From: Casimicrobium huifangae
GTDB lineage: Bacteria; Pseudomonadota; Gammaproteobacteria; Burkholderiales; Casimicrobiaceae
Direction: 5' to 3'
DNA: 64,000 bases
NCBI RefSeq assembly: GCF_009746125.1
Contig: NZ_CP041352.1
Location: forward strand, 4,324,436-4,388,435
The position numbers were made by a program, and so were the translations under genes. Numbering within the stretch: position 1 is the first letter of the stretch; every line of letters starts with the position of its first letter. The notes beneath the pieces are model-generated. The model searched no databases. It saw only the letters and a list, made by a program, of their open reading frames with translations, and was not told the origin of the DNA. This document shows, piece after piece, positions 1 through 6,679 of the stretch.

Positions 1-2
1 CC

Positions 3-833
3 GACCGACTCGGCATCACACAGCCCGCCGTCAGCAGCGCCTTGAAACGGCTGCGCGAAATCACCGGCGACGAACTGCTGGTGCGCACCCGCAACGGCAT
101 GACGCCCACCGAACGCGCGGAAGGCCTGCTTGGCCCCACCCGTGCCGCGCTCGACGCCATCGACAGCATCCTCGTGCAGGCCGAGCCCTTCGAGCCGGCG
201 AAGTCAAAGCGGGTCTTTGGCGTTGGTGCGCCTGACTACTTCGACGCCTTTTTCCTCTCCAACCTGATCGAACGCTTCCGTCGCGCGGTTCCCAATGGCC
301 GTCTGAACGTGCGGCCACTGTCGCTGGATGTGGATTTCGAGCGGCTGCTGGAAGAAGGTGAGCTGGACGTGGTGATCGGCAACTGGCCGCGCCCGCCGGA
401 ATATCTGCGCACTACGCCGCTGTTCGACGATGAAGTGGTCTGCATGGTCTCGGAGCGGCATCCGCTGGCAAAGAAAGAGGCCATCAGCGCCGACGACTAT
501 CTGGGTGCGCAACACCTGGCGCCGGTGCGCTATGCTGGTGGCGTGCGCGGTGCCATTGACGACCACCTGCACAAGCTTGGCGTGAAGCGCGACATCCGCG
601 TCTCGCTGCCGTACTTTCACGTGGCGCCCTACGTGCTGATTACGACCGATCTGATCTTCACCACCGGTCGCCGCTTCGCCGCACACTACGCCAAATTCCT
701 GCCGATCCGCATCCTGCCGGCGCCGTTGGACTTCCCGCCGCTGCGTTTCTATCAGCTCTGGCATGAGCGCACCCACACGGCGCCCGCCGCACGCTGGCTG
801 CGCGAACAGGTGGCTTCCGTGGCGACAGCCTGA
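3..833 (+). CDS. LysR-family transcriptional regulator, 5' end outside window
   Basis: The frame is open from the first bases, so the true start lies upstream. The visible part begins inside the winged helix-turn-helix, with GITQPAVSSALKRLRE as the recognition helix region. It is followed by a LysR substrate-binding domain with typical strands such as DVVIGNWPRP and FDDEVVCMV. A TTG inside the helix-turn-helix (position 42) is not a credible start. It is a cytoplasmic DNA-binding activator or repressor. It lies 120 bp upstream of an amino-acid ABC importer on the same strand, so it may regulate that uptake system, but this is inference from position. About 276 codons are present, close to full family length, so perhaps 20-30 residues are missing. 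Confidence 0.9.
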   Translation, partial: DRLGITQPAVSSALKRLREITGDELLVRTRNGMTPTERAEGLLGPTRAALDAIDSILVQAEPFEPAKSKRVFGVGAPDYFDAFFLSNLIERFRRAVPNGRLNVRPLSLDVDFERLLEEGELDVVIGNWPRPPEYLRTTPLFDDEVVCMVSERHPLAKKEAISADDYLGAQHLAPVRYAGGVRGAIDDHLHKLGVKRDIRVSLPYFHVAPYVLITTDLIFTTGRRFAAHYAKFLPIRILPAPLDFPPLRFYQLWHERTHTAPAARWLREQVASVATA

Positions 834-953
834 ACGCGACGTATCCTGCCGCTCGTTCAGACGGCAAGGGGAATGGGCTTTCCGGCACACCAATTGCTCA
901 CCCATCACCGACCGCGCTTTGATTGGCGCCCAATCTTGCAAAGAAAGTTCATC

Positions 954-1745
954 ATGAAGAGTTTTGCCCGCTGTCTGACCGTCGCGCTTGCCACCGTCGT
1001 CGCTGCTGGCGCGCCGGTAGCCCACGCCCAAACGGCCCTTGACGACATCCTCAAGGCAAAGGAAATCAAGATCGCCATCCCGACCGACTTTCCGCCCTAC
1101 GGCTTTGTTGGTACCGACCTCAAACCACAGGGGCTCGACATCGACATGGCGAATTACATTGGCGGCAAGCTCGGCGTGAAAGTTGAACTGGTCGTCGTCA
1201 CCAGCGCCAACCGCATCCCGTACCTGCAAACCAAAAAGGCCGATCTGGTGATCTCCACGCTCGGCAAGAACCCCGAGCGCGAGAAGGTGATTGACTTCAC
1301 CGCCGCGTATTCGCCGTTCTTCCAGGCCGTGTTTGGCCCGAAAAACGTGACCGTCAAGGGCGCGGCTGACCTTGCTGGCAAAAGCATCGGCGTCACCCGC
1401 GGCGCCATCGAGGACATGGAGCTGACCAAGATCGCCCCCAGCGGCGCCGACATCAAGCGCTTCGAGGACAACAACGCCACCGTCAGCGCCTTCGTCTCCG
1501 GCCAGACCGTGCTGATGGCGACCGGTGCCTCGGTCGCGGGCAACATGATGGCGCGTAACCCGAACCTCTCTGCCGAATACAAATTCGTACTGAAAGATTC
1601 GCCGAACTTCATCGGCGTCGCCAAGGGAGAAGACAAACTGCGCCTCAAGGTGAACGAGATCATCGCAGCCGCAAAAGCATCCGGCGACATCGACAAGATG
1701 GCGCAGAAATGGCTCGGGCGCCCGGCGGGGGAGTTGCCGAATTAG
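954..1745 (+). CDS. Amino-acid ABC transporter periplasmic binding protein
   Basis: Periplasmic solute-binding protein of family 3 (263 aa). It starts at the ATG at 954 behind AAAGAAAG. The upstream extension to 873 has no signal-like sequence and is rejected. Residues 1-26 form a signal peptide ending in AHA-QT. The mature protein carries the family-3 hallmarks: IAIPTDFPPYGFV near its N-terminus, then GLDIDMANYIGGKLGVK and the hinge segment IDFTAAYSPFF. It would capture a polar amino acid and deliver it to the two permeases encoded downstream. The ligand cannot be read from the sequence. It is followed by a 200-bp spacer holding a dispersed repeat, then the permease genes. Confidence 0.92.
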   Translation: MKSFARCLTVALATVVAAGAPVAHAQTALDDILKAKEIKIAIPTDFPPYGFVGTDLKPQGLDIDMANYIGGKLGVKVELVVVTSANRIPYLQTKKADLVISTLGKNPEREKVIDFTAAYSPFFQAVFGPKNVTVKGAADLAGKSIGVTRGAIEDMELTKIAPSGADIKRFEDNNATVSAFVSGQTVLMATGASVAGNMMARNPNLSAEYKFVLKDSPNFIGVAKGEDKLRLKVNEIIAAAKASGDIDKMAQKWLGRPAGELPN

Positions 1746-1761
1746 TCGCGCTTTGCGCGAC

Positions 1762-1926
1762 AGGACGAAAGACCAATGACGAATGACGAAACAGTGAGTG
1801 CCTACTTCGCGCCCTGTCGAAGGCTTTTTGCTTTGCTTCGCATGTCGACTACGCGATTGCTATACGTCACTCGTCCTTCGTCTTTCGTCCTTGTTTCACC
1901 GTCCTTCGTCATTCGTCTCTCGTCAT
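1762..1926. repeat. Dispersed GACGAATGACGAA inverted repeat, copy 1
   Basis: The spacer between the binding protein and the first permease holds a left arm at 1762-1790 (GACCAATGACGAATGACGAA). Oppositely oriented arms follow at 1865-1890 and 1900-1926 (TTCGTCATTCGTC and GTCACTCGTCCTTCGTC). Related sequences occur at 36661-36689 and 37531-37606, again in spacers. The 24-25 bp around CGTCACTCGTCCTTCGTC is identical at 1865-1889 and 37575-37599. The function is unknown. It is probably a REP-like family. Confidence 0.75.
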
Positions 1927-1948
1927 CCGCGCCAAAGGCGCGGCACCC

Positions 1949-2632
1949 ATGAAAATCGAACTCGACTTCCTCGCTGTCCTCGCGCAGTGGCCGCTGCTGG
2001 TCAAGGGTGTGGCGTGGACGCTTGGGTTGACGGCGCTTTCCGCCGTGCTCGGCGGCATCGTTGGCGTCGTCTGCGCATGGGCGCGTGCGTATGGCGCAAA
2101 GCCGCTGGCACGGATTGCCGCGACCTATGTGGAACTGGTGCGCAACACGCCGTTCATCGTGCAACTGTTCTTCGTGTTTTTTGGCCTGCCAGCGGCAGGC
2201 GTCAAGCTCACGCCAGAGATCGCCAGCATCATCGCGATGGTGGTCAACCTCGGCGCTTACGCCACCGAGATCGTGCGCGCCGGGCTGGATGCCACGCCGC
2301 GCGGGCAGTACGACGCGGCAAAGGCGCTCGGCCTCAATCGCCTGCAAATGTTCCGTCTGGTCGTGCTGCCGCCCGCGCTCGCCAAGGTGTGGCCCGCGAT
2401 GGTGTCGCAGATCATCATCGTGATGTTGGGCTCGGCCGTCTGTGGGCAAATCTCCACTGAGGAGTTGAGTTACGCCGCCAACCTGATCCAGAGCCGCAAC
2501 TTCCGTGCGTTCGAGAGCTTCATCATCGCCGGCGCGATCTATCTGCTGCTGGCGATTGCGGTGCGCCGCGTGCTGACCTGGGTCGGGCCGCGATTCCTGT
2601 TTGGTGCGTCGGCAAAGGCGGGGGCACGCTGA
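1949..2632 (+). CDS. Amino-acid ABC transporter permease 1
   Basis: Inner-membrane permease of the HisM/GlnP type (227 aa). It has about five hydrophobic segments, beginning with residues 9-45. Early it shows the family signature YVELVRNTPFIVQLFFVFFG. The cytoplasmic EAA loop is GAYATEIVRAGLDATPRGQY followed by DAAKALGLNRLQMFRLVVLP, which contacts the ATPase. It pairs with the second permease at 2708 as a heterodimer, served by the binding protein at 954. No ATP-binding subunit lies next to them within this window. Confidence 0.92.
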   Translation: MKIELDFLAVLAQWPLLVKGVAWTLGLTALSAVLGGIVGVVCAWARAYGAKPLARIAATYVELVRNTPFIVQLFFVFFGLPAAGVKLTPEIASIIAMVVNLGAYATEIVRAGLDATPRGQYDAAKALGLNRLQMFRLVVLPPALAKVWPAMVSQIIIVMLGSAVCGQISTEELSYAANLIQSRNFRAFESFIIAGAIYLLLAIAVRRVLTWVGPRFLFGASAKAGAR

Positions 2633-2647
2633 TGCTTTCCTATTGCC

Positions 2648-2674
2648 GTCATTCCCGCGAAGGCGGGAATCCAG
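2648..2674. repeat. REP-like GTCATTCCCG...GGCGGGAATCCAG element
   Basis: A 27-bp palindromic element in the 75-bp gap between the two permease genes. The arms ATTCCCGC and GCGGGAAT flank GAAG. Variants of the same sequence occur at 16973-17000 and, inverted, at 17048-17073. Such elements are widespread extragenic repeats in proteobacteria. Here it sits inside an operon and could form a hairpin in the mRNA. Confidence 0.8.
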
Positions 2675-2707
2675 ACCGTGTTCCGTCGAACGAAGCGAGC
2701 AGTCTCC

Positions 2708-3361
2708 ATGGTTGATTTCTCCATCTGGGACATCGTCCGTAACCTCCTCATGGCCACTCGCTGGACCATCGTGCTCTCGCTGGTGGCCTTCATCGGCGGC
2801 GGTGTCGTCGGCTTGCTGCTGCTCTACGCACGGGTGGGTGGCAACCGCATCGCGGACCTCGCTGTGCGTGGCTACGTGCAGGTGTTTCAGGGTACGCCGC
2901 TGCTGATCCAGCTCTTTCTCGCCTTCTTCGGTATCGCCGCGCTCGGCGTTCCGGTGTCACCGTGGATTGCCGCATCGGTCTGCCTGACGCTCTACTCCAG
3001 CGCCTATCTCGCCGAGATCTGGCGTGGCTGCGTTGACGCGGTACCGAAGGGCCAATGGGAGGCGGCGAAAAGCCTTGGTCTTTCGTTTGCGCAGCAACTG
3101 CGGCTGATCGTGCTGCCGCAGGCGGCGAAGATCGCGATTGCGCCCACGGTGGGCTTCATGGTGCAGGTGATCAAGGGCACGGCGCTCGCCTCAATCATTG
3201 GCTTTGTCGAGATCACCAAAACCGGCACGATGATCACCAATGTCACGTTCAAGCCGTTCCTCGTCTACAGCTTCGTCGCGCTGTTCTACTTTGCGCTCTG
3301 CTACCCGCTGTCATGGTGGAGCAAGTGGCTGGAGCTGCGGCTGGCGGTGGCGGGGCGGTAA
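2708..3361 (+). CDS. Amino-acid ABC transporter permease 2
   Basis: Second HisM/GlnP-type permease (217 aa), starting at the ATG that gives MVDFSIWDIV. The ATG at 2678 lies in the REP-derived spacer and is less likely. It carries YVQVFQGTPLLIQLFLAFFG and the EAA loop SAYLAEIWRGCVDAVPKGQW followed by EAAKSLGLSFAQQLRLIVLP. About five membrane segments are visible. It forms a heterodimeric channel with the permease at 1949. The cassette ends here without an ATPase gene. The next gene is an unrelated dehydrogenase after a 150-bp spacer. Confidence 0.92.
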   Translation: MVDFSIWDIVRNLLMATRWTIVLSLVAFIGGGVVGLLLLYARVGGNRIADLAVRGYVQVFQGTPLLIQLFLAFFGIAALGVPVSPWIAASVCLTLYSSAYLAEIWRGCVDAVPKGQWEAAKSLGLSFAQQLRLIVLPQAAKIAIAPTVGFMVQVIKGTALASIIGFVEITKTGTMITNVTFKPFLVYSFVALFYFALCYPLSWWSKWLELRLAVAGR

Positions 3362-3366
3362 TGTCT

Positions 3367-3404
3367 TCCCTCTCCCTTGAGGGGAGACGGCCAGGGAGAG
3401 GGTG
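3367..3404. repeat. Dispersed CCCTCTCCC/GGGAGAGGG repeat, copy 1
   Basis: Immediately downstream of the permease stop. The arm CCCTCTCCC (3368-3376) can pair with the following GGGAGA-type sequence, and a second GGGAGAGGGTGA follows. Nearly the same ~38 bp recurs at 11818-11855, with only a few differences. The remainder of the 150-bp spacer before ndh shows no other recognisable feature. Confidence 0.75.
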
Positions 3405-3512
3405 ATGGTGATGGTGGAATGCGGCAGACAGCCAACTTCCCGTTCGCCCTGAGCTTGTCGAAGGGTCTGATGAATCAAGGAACGGTCACCGCCCTGACAT
3501 AGACTTTCACCT

Positions 3513-4880
3513 ATGTCGAACGCCACATCCTCCCGCCCGAAAATCGTCATCATCGGCTGTGGTTTCGGTGGACTGGAAGCCGCGAAGGCGCTGCGTTCCG
3601 CAGCTGTTGAGATCACTCTGATCGACCGCACCAATCATCATCTGTTTCAGCCGCTGCTGTATCAGGTGGCGACGGCGGGGCTTTCCGCGCCTTCGATTGC
3701 GGCGCCAGCGCGCTTCCTGTTCCGCCGGCAGCGCAATGTGACGACGCTGCTCGGTGATGTGGTCGACATTGACGTTGCGCAGCGCGCCGTGGTGCTTGAG
3801 AACGGGGAGCGCGTGTCGTATGACCATCTGATCGTCGCCGCTGGCGCAACGCACAGCTATTTCGGCAACGATCAGTGGGCCACGCATGCACCGGGCCTCA
3901 AGACGCTGGAAGACGCGTTCGAGATTCGTCGTCGTGTGTTGCTCGCGTTCGAACATGCGGAGCGGAACGCCAATTCGACTGCGCCTGAAGCGAACACTGC
4001 CACGCGCGAGCCCTGGCTCACCTTCGCCGTGATCGGCGCCGGGCCAACGGGCGTCGAGATGGCCGGCACCTTGGCCGAAATCGCACGGCACACACTACCC
4101 GAGGAATTCAGGCGCATTGACTCACGCAGGGCGCGTGTACTGCTAGTGGAAGGCGGTGACCGTGTGCTGCAGGCGTTTCCGCCGGAGCTTTCAGCAAAAG
4201 CGAAGTCGCAGCTGGAAGCGCTAGGCGTTGAGGTGCTGCTCGCGCACAAGGTCACGCAGATCGACGATGAAGGCATCCGCGTCACCGTCAACGGCACCGA
4301 GCAGATGATCGCCTGCAAAACCGTGGTGTGGGCGGCAGGTGTCGCGGCATCGCCGCTGGGCCGGCTGCTCGCACGCGCTTGCGCCTTGCCCGAGGGTGCG
4401 GTGGATCGCGCTGGGCGCATTGCGGTCGAACCTGATCTCACCCTCGCGGGTCACGCGGAGATTTCCGTCATCGGCGATCTCGCGCTGGCCAAGAGTCACG
4501 AGAAAGACGGCAGCAGCAAACCCGTGCCCGGTGTCAGCCCCGGCGCCAAGCAGATGGGCCGCGTGGCCGCAAAGAACATCCTTGCGCGCGTCGGGGGGCG
4601 CGCGCCGCAGGCGTTCCGCTACATCGACTACGGCGCCCTCGCCACCATCGGCCGCAAGTCCGCCGTCGTCGATGTGCCGGTGCCGCTAGTCGGCCACCTG
4701 CGCTTCAGCGGCTATTTCGCGTGGCTGTTCTGGCTGTTCGTGCACGTCTACTTCTTGATCGGCTTCCGCAACCGCTTCGTCGTGCTGATGGACTGGGCGT
4801 GGTCGTACATGACGTTCAACCGCACGGCTCGGGTGGTGGCGGGGAATGAGGCGTTCGACAACAAAGCGTCAGCGCGGTAA
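3513..4880 (+). CDS. ndh: Type II NADH dehydrogenase (NAD(P)/FAD oxidoreductase)
   Basis: Membrane-associated, non-proton-pumping NADH:quinone oxidoreductase (455 aa). The FAD-binding Rossmann motif IIGCGFGG is at residues 13-20. The family segment HHLFQPLLYQVATAGLS follows at 42-58. The second nucleotide motif VIGAGPTGVEMAG at 173-185 binds NADH. A GVSPGAKQMG segment near residue 340 matches the conserved quinone/FAD region. A hydrophobic stretch at about 402-418 (YFAWLFWLFVHVYFLIGF region) would dock the protein on the inner membrane. It feeds electrons from NADH into the quinone pool. Its last ~67 bp are repeated downstream at 4971-5037, flanked by inverted repeats, so the present C-terminal tail may be a recombined version. 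Confidence 0.93.
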   Translation: MSNATSSRPKIVIIGCGFGGLEAAKALRSAAVEITLIDRTNHHLFQPLLYQVATAGLSAPSIAAPARFLFRRQRNVTTLLGDVVDIDVAQRAVVLENGERVSYDHLIVAAGATHSYFGNDQWATHAPGLKTLEDAFEIRRRVLLAFEHAERNANSTAPEANTATREPWLTFAVIGAGPTGVEMAGTLAEIARHTLPEEFRRIDSRRARVLLVEGGDRVLQAFPPELSAKAKSQLEALGVEVLLAHKVTQIDDEGIRVTVNGTEQMIACKTVVWAAGVAASPLGRLLARACALPEGAVDRAGRIAVEPDLTLAGHAEISVIGDLALAKSHEKDGSSKPVPGVSPGAKQMGRVAAKNILARVGGRAPQAFRYIDYGALATIGRKSAVVDVPVPLVGHLRFSGYFAWLFWLFVHVYFLIGFRNRFVVLMDWAWSYMTFNRTARVVAGNEAFDNKASAR

Positions 4881-4886
4881 TAGGCC

Positions 4887-4953
4887 GTAGGCTGGGTTGG
4901 AAACCCAGCATTGTTCGTCTCTGCGATGGTGCTGGGTTTTCAACCCAGCCTAC
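4887..4953. repeat. GTAGGCTGGGTT inverted repeat
   Basis: Two small hairpins are visible, each GCTGGGTT/AACCCAGC, at 4891-4909 and 4931-4949. In addition an outer 12-bp perfect inverted repeat pairs GTAGGCTGGGTT (4887-4898) with AACCCAGCCTAC (4942-4953). It lies directly after the ndh stop codon and before a second copy of the ndh 3' end. It is a REP-type palindromic element, possibly also acting as a transcription stop. Confidence 0.85.
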
Positions 4954-4969
4954 GCACTACGCGCTTGCG

Positions 4970-5062
4970 AACTGGGCATGGTCGTACATGACGTTCAACG
5001 GGACGGCGCGGGTGGTGGCGGGGAGTGAATCATTCGAACCGAAATCGGAGCGCAAACTGTAG
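4970..5062 (+). pseudogene. Duplicated 3' end of ndh (orphan tail)
   Basis: Positions 4971-5037 match the end of ndh (4792-4858) at 59 of 67 bases. The reading frame is preserved for 30 codons, beginning NWAWSYMTFNGTARVVAGSE and ending in a TAG at 5060-5062. There is no start codon or ribosome site, so it is not a gene. The differences are partly synonymous, which suggests divergence of a once functional tail. It probably marks loss of most of a tandem ndh paralogue, or an insertion of the palindrome at 4887-4953 with duplication. Confidence 0.8.
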
Positions 5063-5122
5063 GAGCGGCTCTGCCGCGACCAACGGGTTGTTCAACAAGG
5101 TCGCGGCAGCGCCGCTCCTACA
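5058..5122. repeat. TGTAGGAGCGGC REP palindrome
   Basis: Long, almost perfect inverted repeat. TGTAGGAGCGGC (5058-5069) pairs with GCCGCTCCTACA (5111-5122), and CTGCCGCGACC (5071-5081) with GGTCGCGGCAG (5099-5109). This GTAGGAGCGGC-type sequence is a well-known REP class in gammaproteobacteria and betaproteobacteria. The stop codon of the ndh tail fragment lies in its left arm and that of the GNAT gene in its right arm. It therefore sits exactly between convergent frames. Confidence 0.9.
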
Positions 5123-5663
5123 GACGCTGCCTGAAAATCGCCTGTGGCTCACCGAATTCGATGATTTCCTGCTCCATTCGGAATCCAAGGCGCGAGAGTA
5201 GCCGTCGCGACGGCAAATTCGCCGCCTGTGTCTTGGCGACCACTTCGTAGCCGTTGAACCTGTCGCGTATCTTCTCGACGACGGCCGATACCGACTCAGT
5301 CGCGTATCCATAACCCCACGCATCGACGTTGAACAGATAGGAAACCTCAAGTTCGAGCGGACGCACTTCTTCGAGAACAACGCATCCGATGATACGGTCG
5401 TTCCCGTACAAGCGAACTGCGCAGAGTTGTCCTGCCGCTACCCGCGAATCAACGCGGGCAAGCGCCTCATCTCTGCTGATCGATCCGCCAAGATATCGCC
5501 GCACATCCGCATCCGCCCAGATCGCAGCCAATGCCGGCATATCCGGACTCTTGGCCTTGCTGATCAGGAGTCGTGCGGTACGAAGTGCAAATTGGGTGTC
5601 GAAAATGGCGAATTCCGGAAATTCGTGCGGAGGCGATAATTCTGCTATGAACCCCGTCCACAC
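5118..5663 (-). CDS. GNAT-family N-acetyltransferase
   Basis: Acetyltransferase of the RimJ/RimL type (181 aa from the proposed start). [10 protein letters not shown] opens the domain. The acetyl-CoA region follows the strand [20 protein letters not shown] with [10 protein letters not shown], and [15 protein letters not shown] is the conserved C-terminal motif. The enzyme transfers acetyl from acetyl-CoA to an amine; its substrate is unknown. No ATG precedes the domain. The best start is a GTG at 5663, with GGAGG 11 nt upstream. That places the first 17 bases inside divergently transcribed purC (ATG at 5647). The stop codon lies inside a REP palindrome. Confidence 0.82.
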   Translation of the reverse strand: MWTGFIAELSPPHEFPEFAIFDTQFALRTARLLISKAKSPDMPALAAIWADADVRRYLGGSISRDEALARVDSRVAAGQLCAVRLYGNDRIIGCVVLEEVRPLELEVSYLFNVDAWGYGYATESVSAVVEKIRDRFNGYEVVAKTQAANLPSRRLLSRLGFRMEQEIIEFGEPQAIFRQRL

Positions 5664-6552
5664 CTCCCAACTAACCTCCCTCCCACTTCTCGCGCGCGGC
5701 AAGGTGCGCGACAACTATGCGGTGGGCAGTGACCGCATCCTGATGGTGGCGTCGGATCGCATCAGTGCGTTCGATGTGATCATGGGTGAGCCGATCACGG
5801 GCAAGGGGGCGCTGCTGACGCAGATGGCGCTGTTCTGGTTCGACAAGCTGACCGGCATCGTGCCGAACCATCTGACCGGTGACGAGCCGGAAAGTGTGGT
5901 GACCGACGCCGAGCGCGCGCAGGTGGCCGGCCGCTCGATGCTGGTGAAGCGGCTGAAGCCGCTGCCGGTGGAGGCCGTGGTGCGCGGCTATCTTGCCGGG
6001 TCGGGCTGGGTGGAGTATCAGCAGTCGCAATCGGTGTGCGGCGTGCCGCTGCCGGCGGGGCTCAAGAACGCGAGCAAGCTGCCGGCGCCGATCTTCACGC
6101 CCGCGACCAAGGCCGAGATGGGCGAGCACGACGAGAACATCTCGTTCGCTCGCATGTGCGAGATCGTGGGCGAGCCGCTCGCGAAGCAGGTGCGCGAGGC
6201 CGCGATTGCGCTCTACACACGCGCCGCCGATTACGCGCTCACGCGCGGCATCATCATCGCCGACACCAAGTTTGAATTCGGCCTCGACGAGAACGGCACG
6301 CTGACGCTGATGGACGAAGTGCTGACGCCGGATTCATCGCGCTACTGGCCGGTGGAGGGCTACGAGGCCGCGTTTGCTGCGGGCAAAAATCCGCCGAGTT
6401 ACGACAAGCAGTTTCTGCGCGACTGGCTGGAGAGCGTGCGCATCGATGGCAAGCCCTGGGGCAAGAAGGCGCCAGCGCCGACCTTGCCACTCGAGGTGAT
6501 TGCGCAGACGGCGGCGAAGTATCAGGAAGCGTTTGACCGGTTGACGCGGTAG
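5647..6552 (+). CDS. purC: Phosphoribosylaminoimidazole-succinocarboxamide synthase
   Basis: SAICAR synthetase of purine biosynthesis (301 aa). It joins CAIR and aspartate with ATP hydrolysis in the cytoplasm. The start is the ATG giving MNPVHTSQL; the frame continues upstream to 5389 without homology. Visible motifs include [37 protein letters not shown] and [11 protein letters not shown], and the segment [14 protein letters not shown]. It is the long PurC form with an N-terminal extension typical of proteobacterial and yeast-like enzymes. It is a stand-alone gene. Its 5' end overlaps the divergent acetyltransferase gene and its 3' spacer holds a 117-bp dyad element. Confidence 0.96.
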   Translation: MNPVHTSQLTSLPLLARGKVRDNYAVGSDRILMVASDRISAFDVIMGEPITGKGALLTQMALFWFDKLTGIVPNHLTGDEPESVVTDAERAQVAGRSMLVKRLKPLPVEAVVRGYLAGSGWVEYQQSQSVCGVPLPAGLKNASKLPAPIFTPATKAEMGEHDENISFARMCEIVGEPLAKQVREAAIALYTRAADYALTRGIIIADTKFEFGLDENGTLTLMDEVLTPDSSRYWPVEGYEAAFAAGKNPPSYDKQFLRDWLESVRIDGKPWGKKAPAPTLPLEVIAQTAAKYQEAFDRLTR

Positions 6553-6562
6553 CGCGTCGCTT

Positions 6563-6679
6563 CAGCTTTTTTGTGAAAGCCGCGTTCGCGTTGGGCTAAC
6601 TGGGGGTTTTTCAAGAAATCGACTTGGCGCCAAAATTGGCGTCGTGCCGCTTATGGCCGCCGATTCAGCAGAAAGCTAC
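6563..6679. repeat. 117-bp dyad element, copy E
   Basis: This element fills the gap between convergent purC and the glycosyltransferase gene. The left end CAGCTTTTTTGTGAAAGCC mirrors the right end TTCAGCAGAAAGCT. The central ATCGACTT (around 6620) lies at the midpoint. Left-arm GCC...GGGC and right-arm GCC/GGC segments can pair internally. The stop codon of the downstream minus-strand gene (6676-6678) lies inside its right end. See copies at 14247, 34618, 42769, 56988 and 60896. Confidence 0.75.

Noticed and set aside
204-1229. 341-codon minus-strand frame over the LysR and binding-protein genes
   Set aside because: Spans two convincing genes of the opposite strand and has no domain-like motif.
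5058-5122. REP palindrome as a rho-independent terminator
   Set aside because: The stem is strong but no T run follows on either strand, so it is listed as a repeat only.
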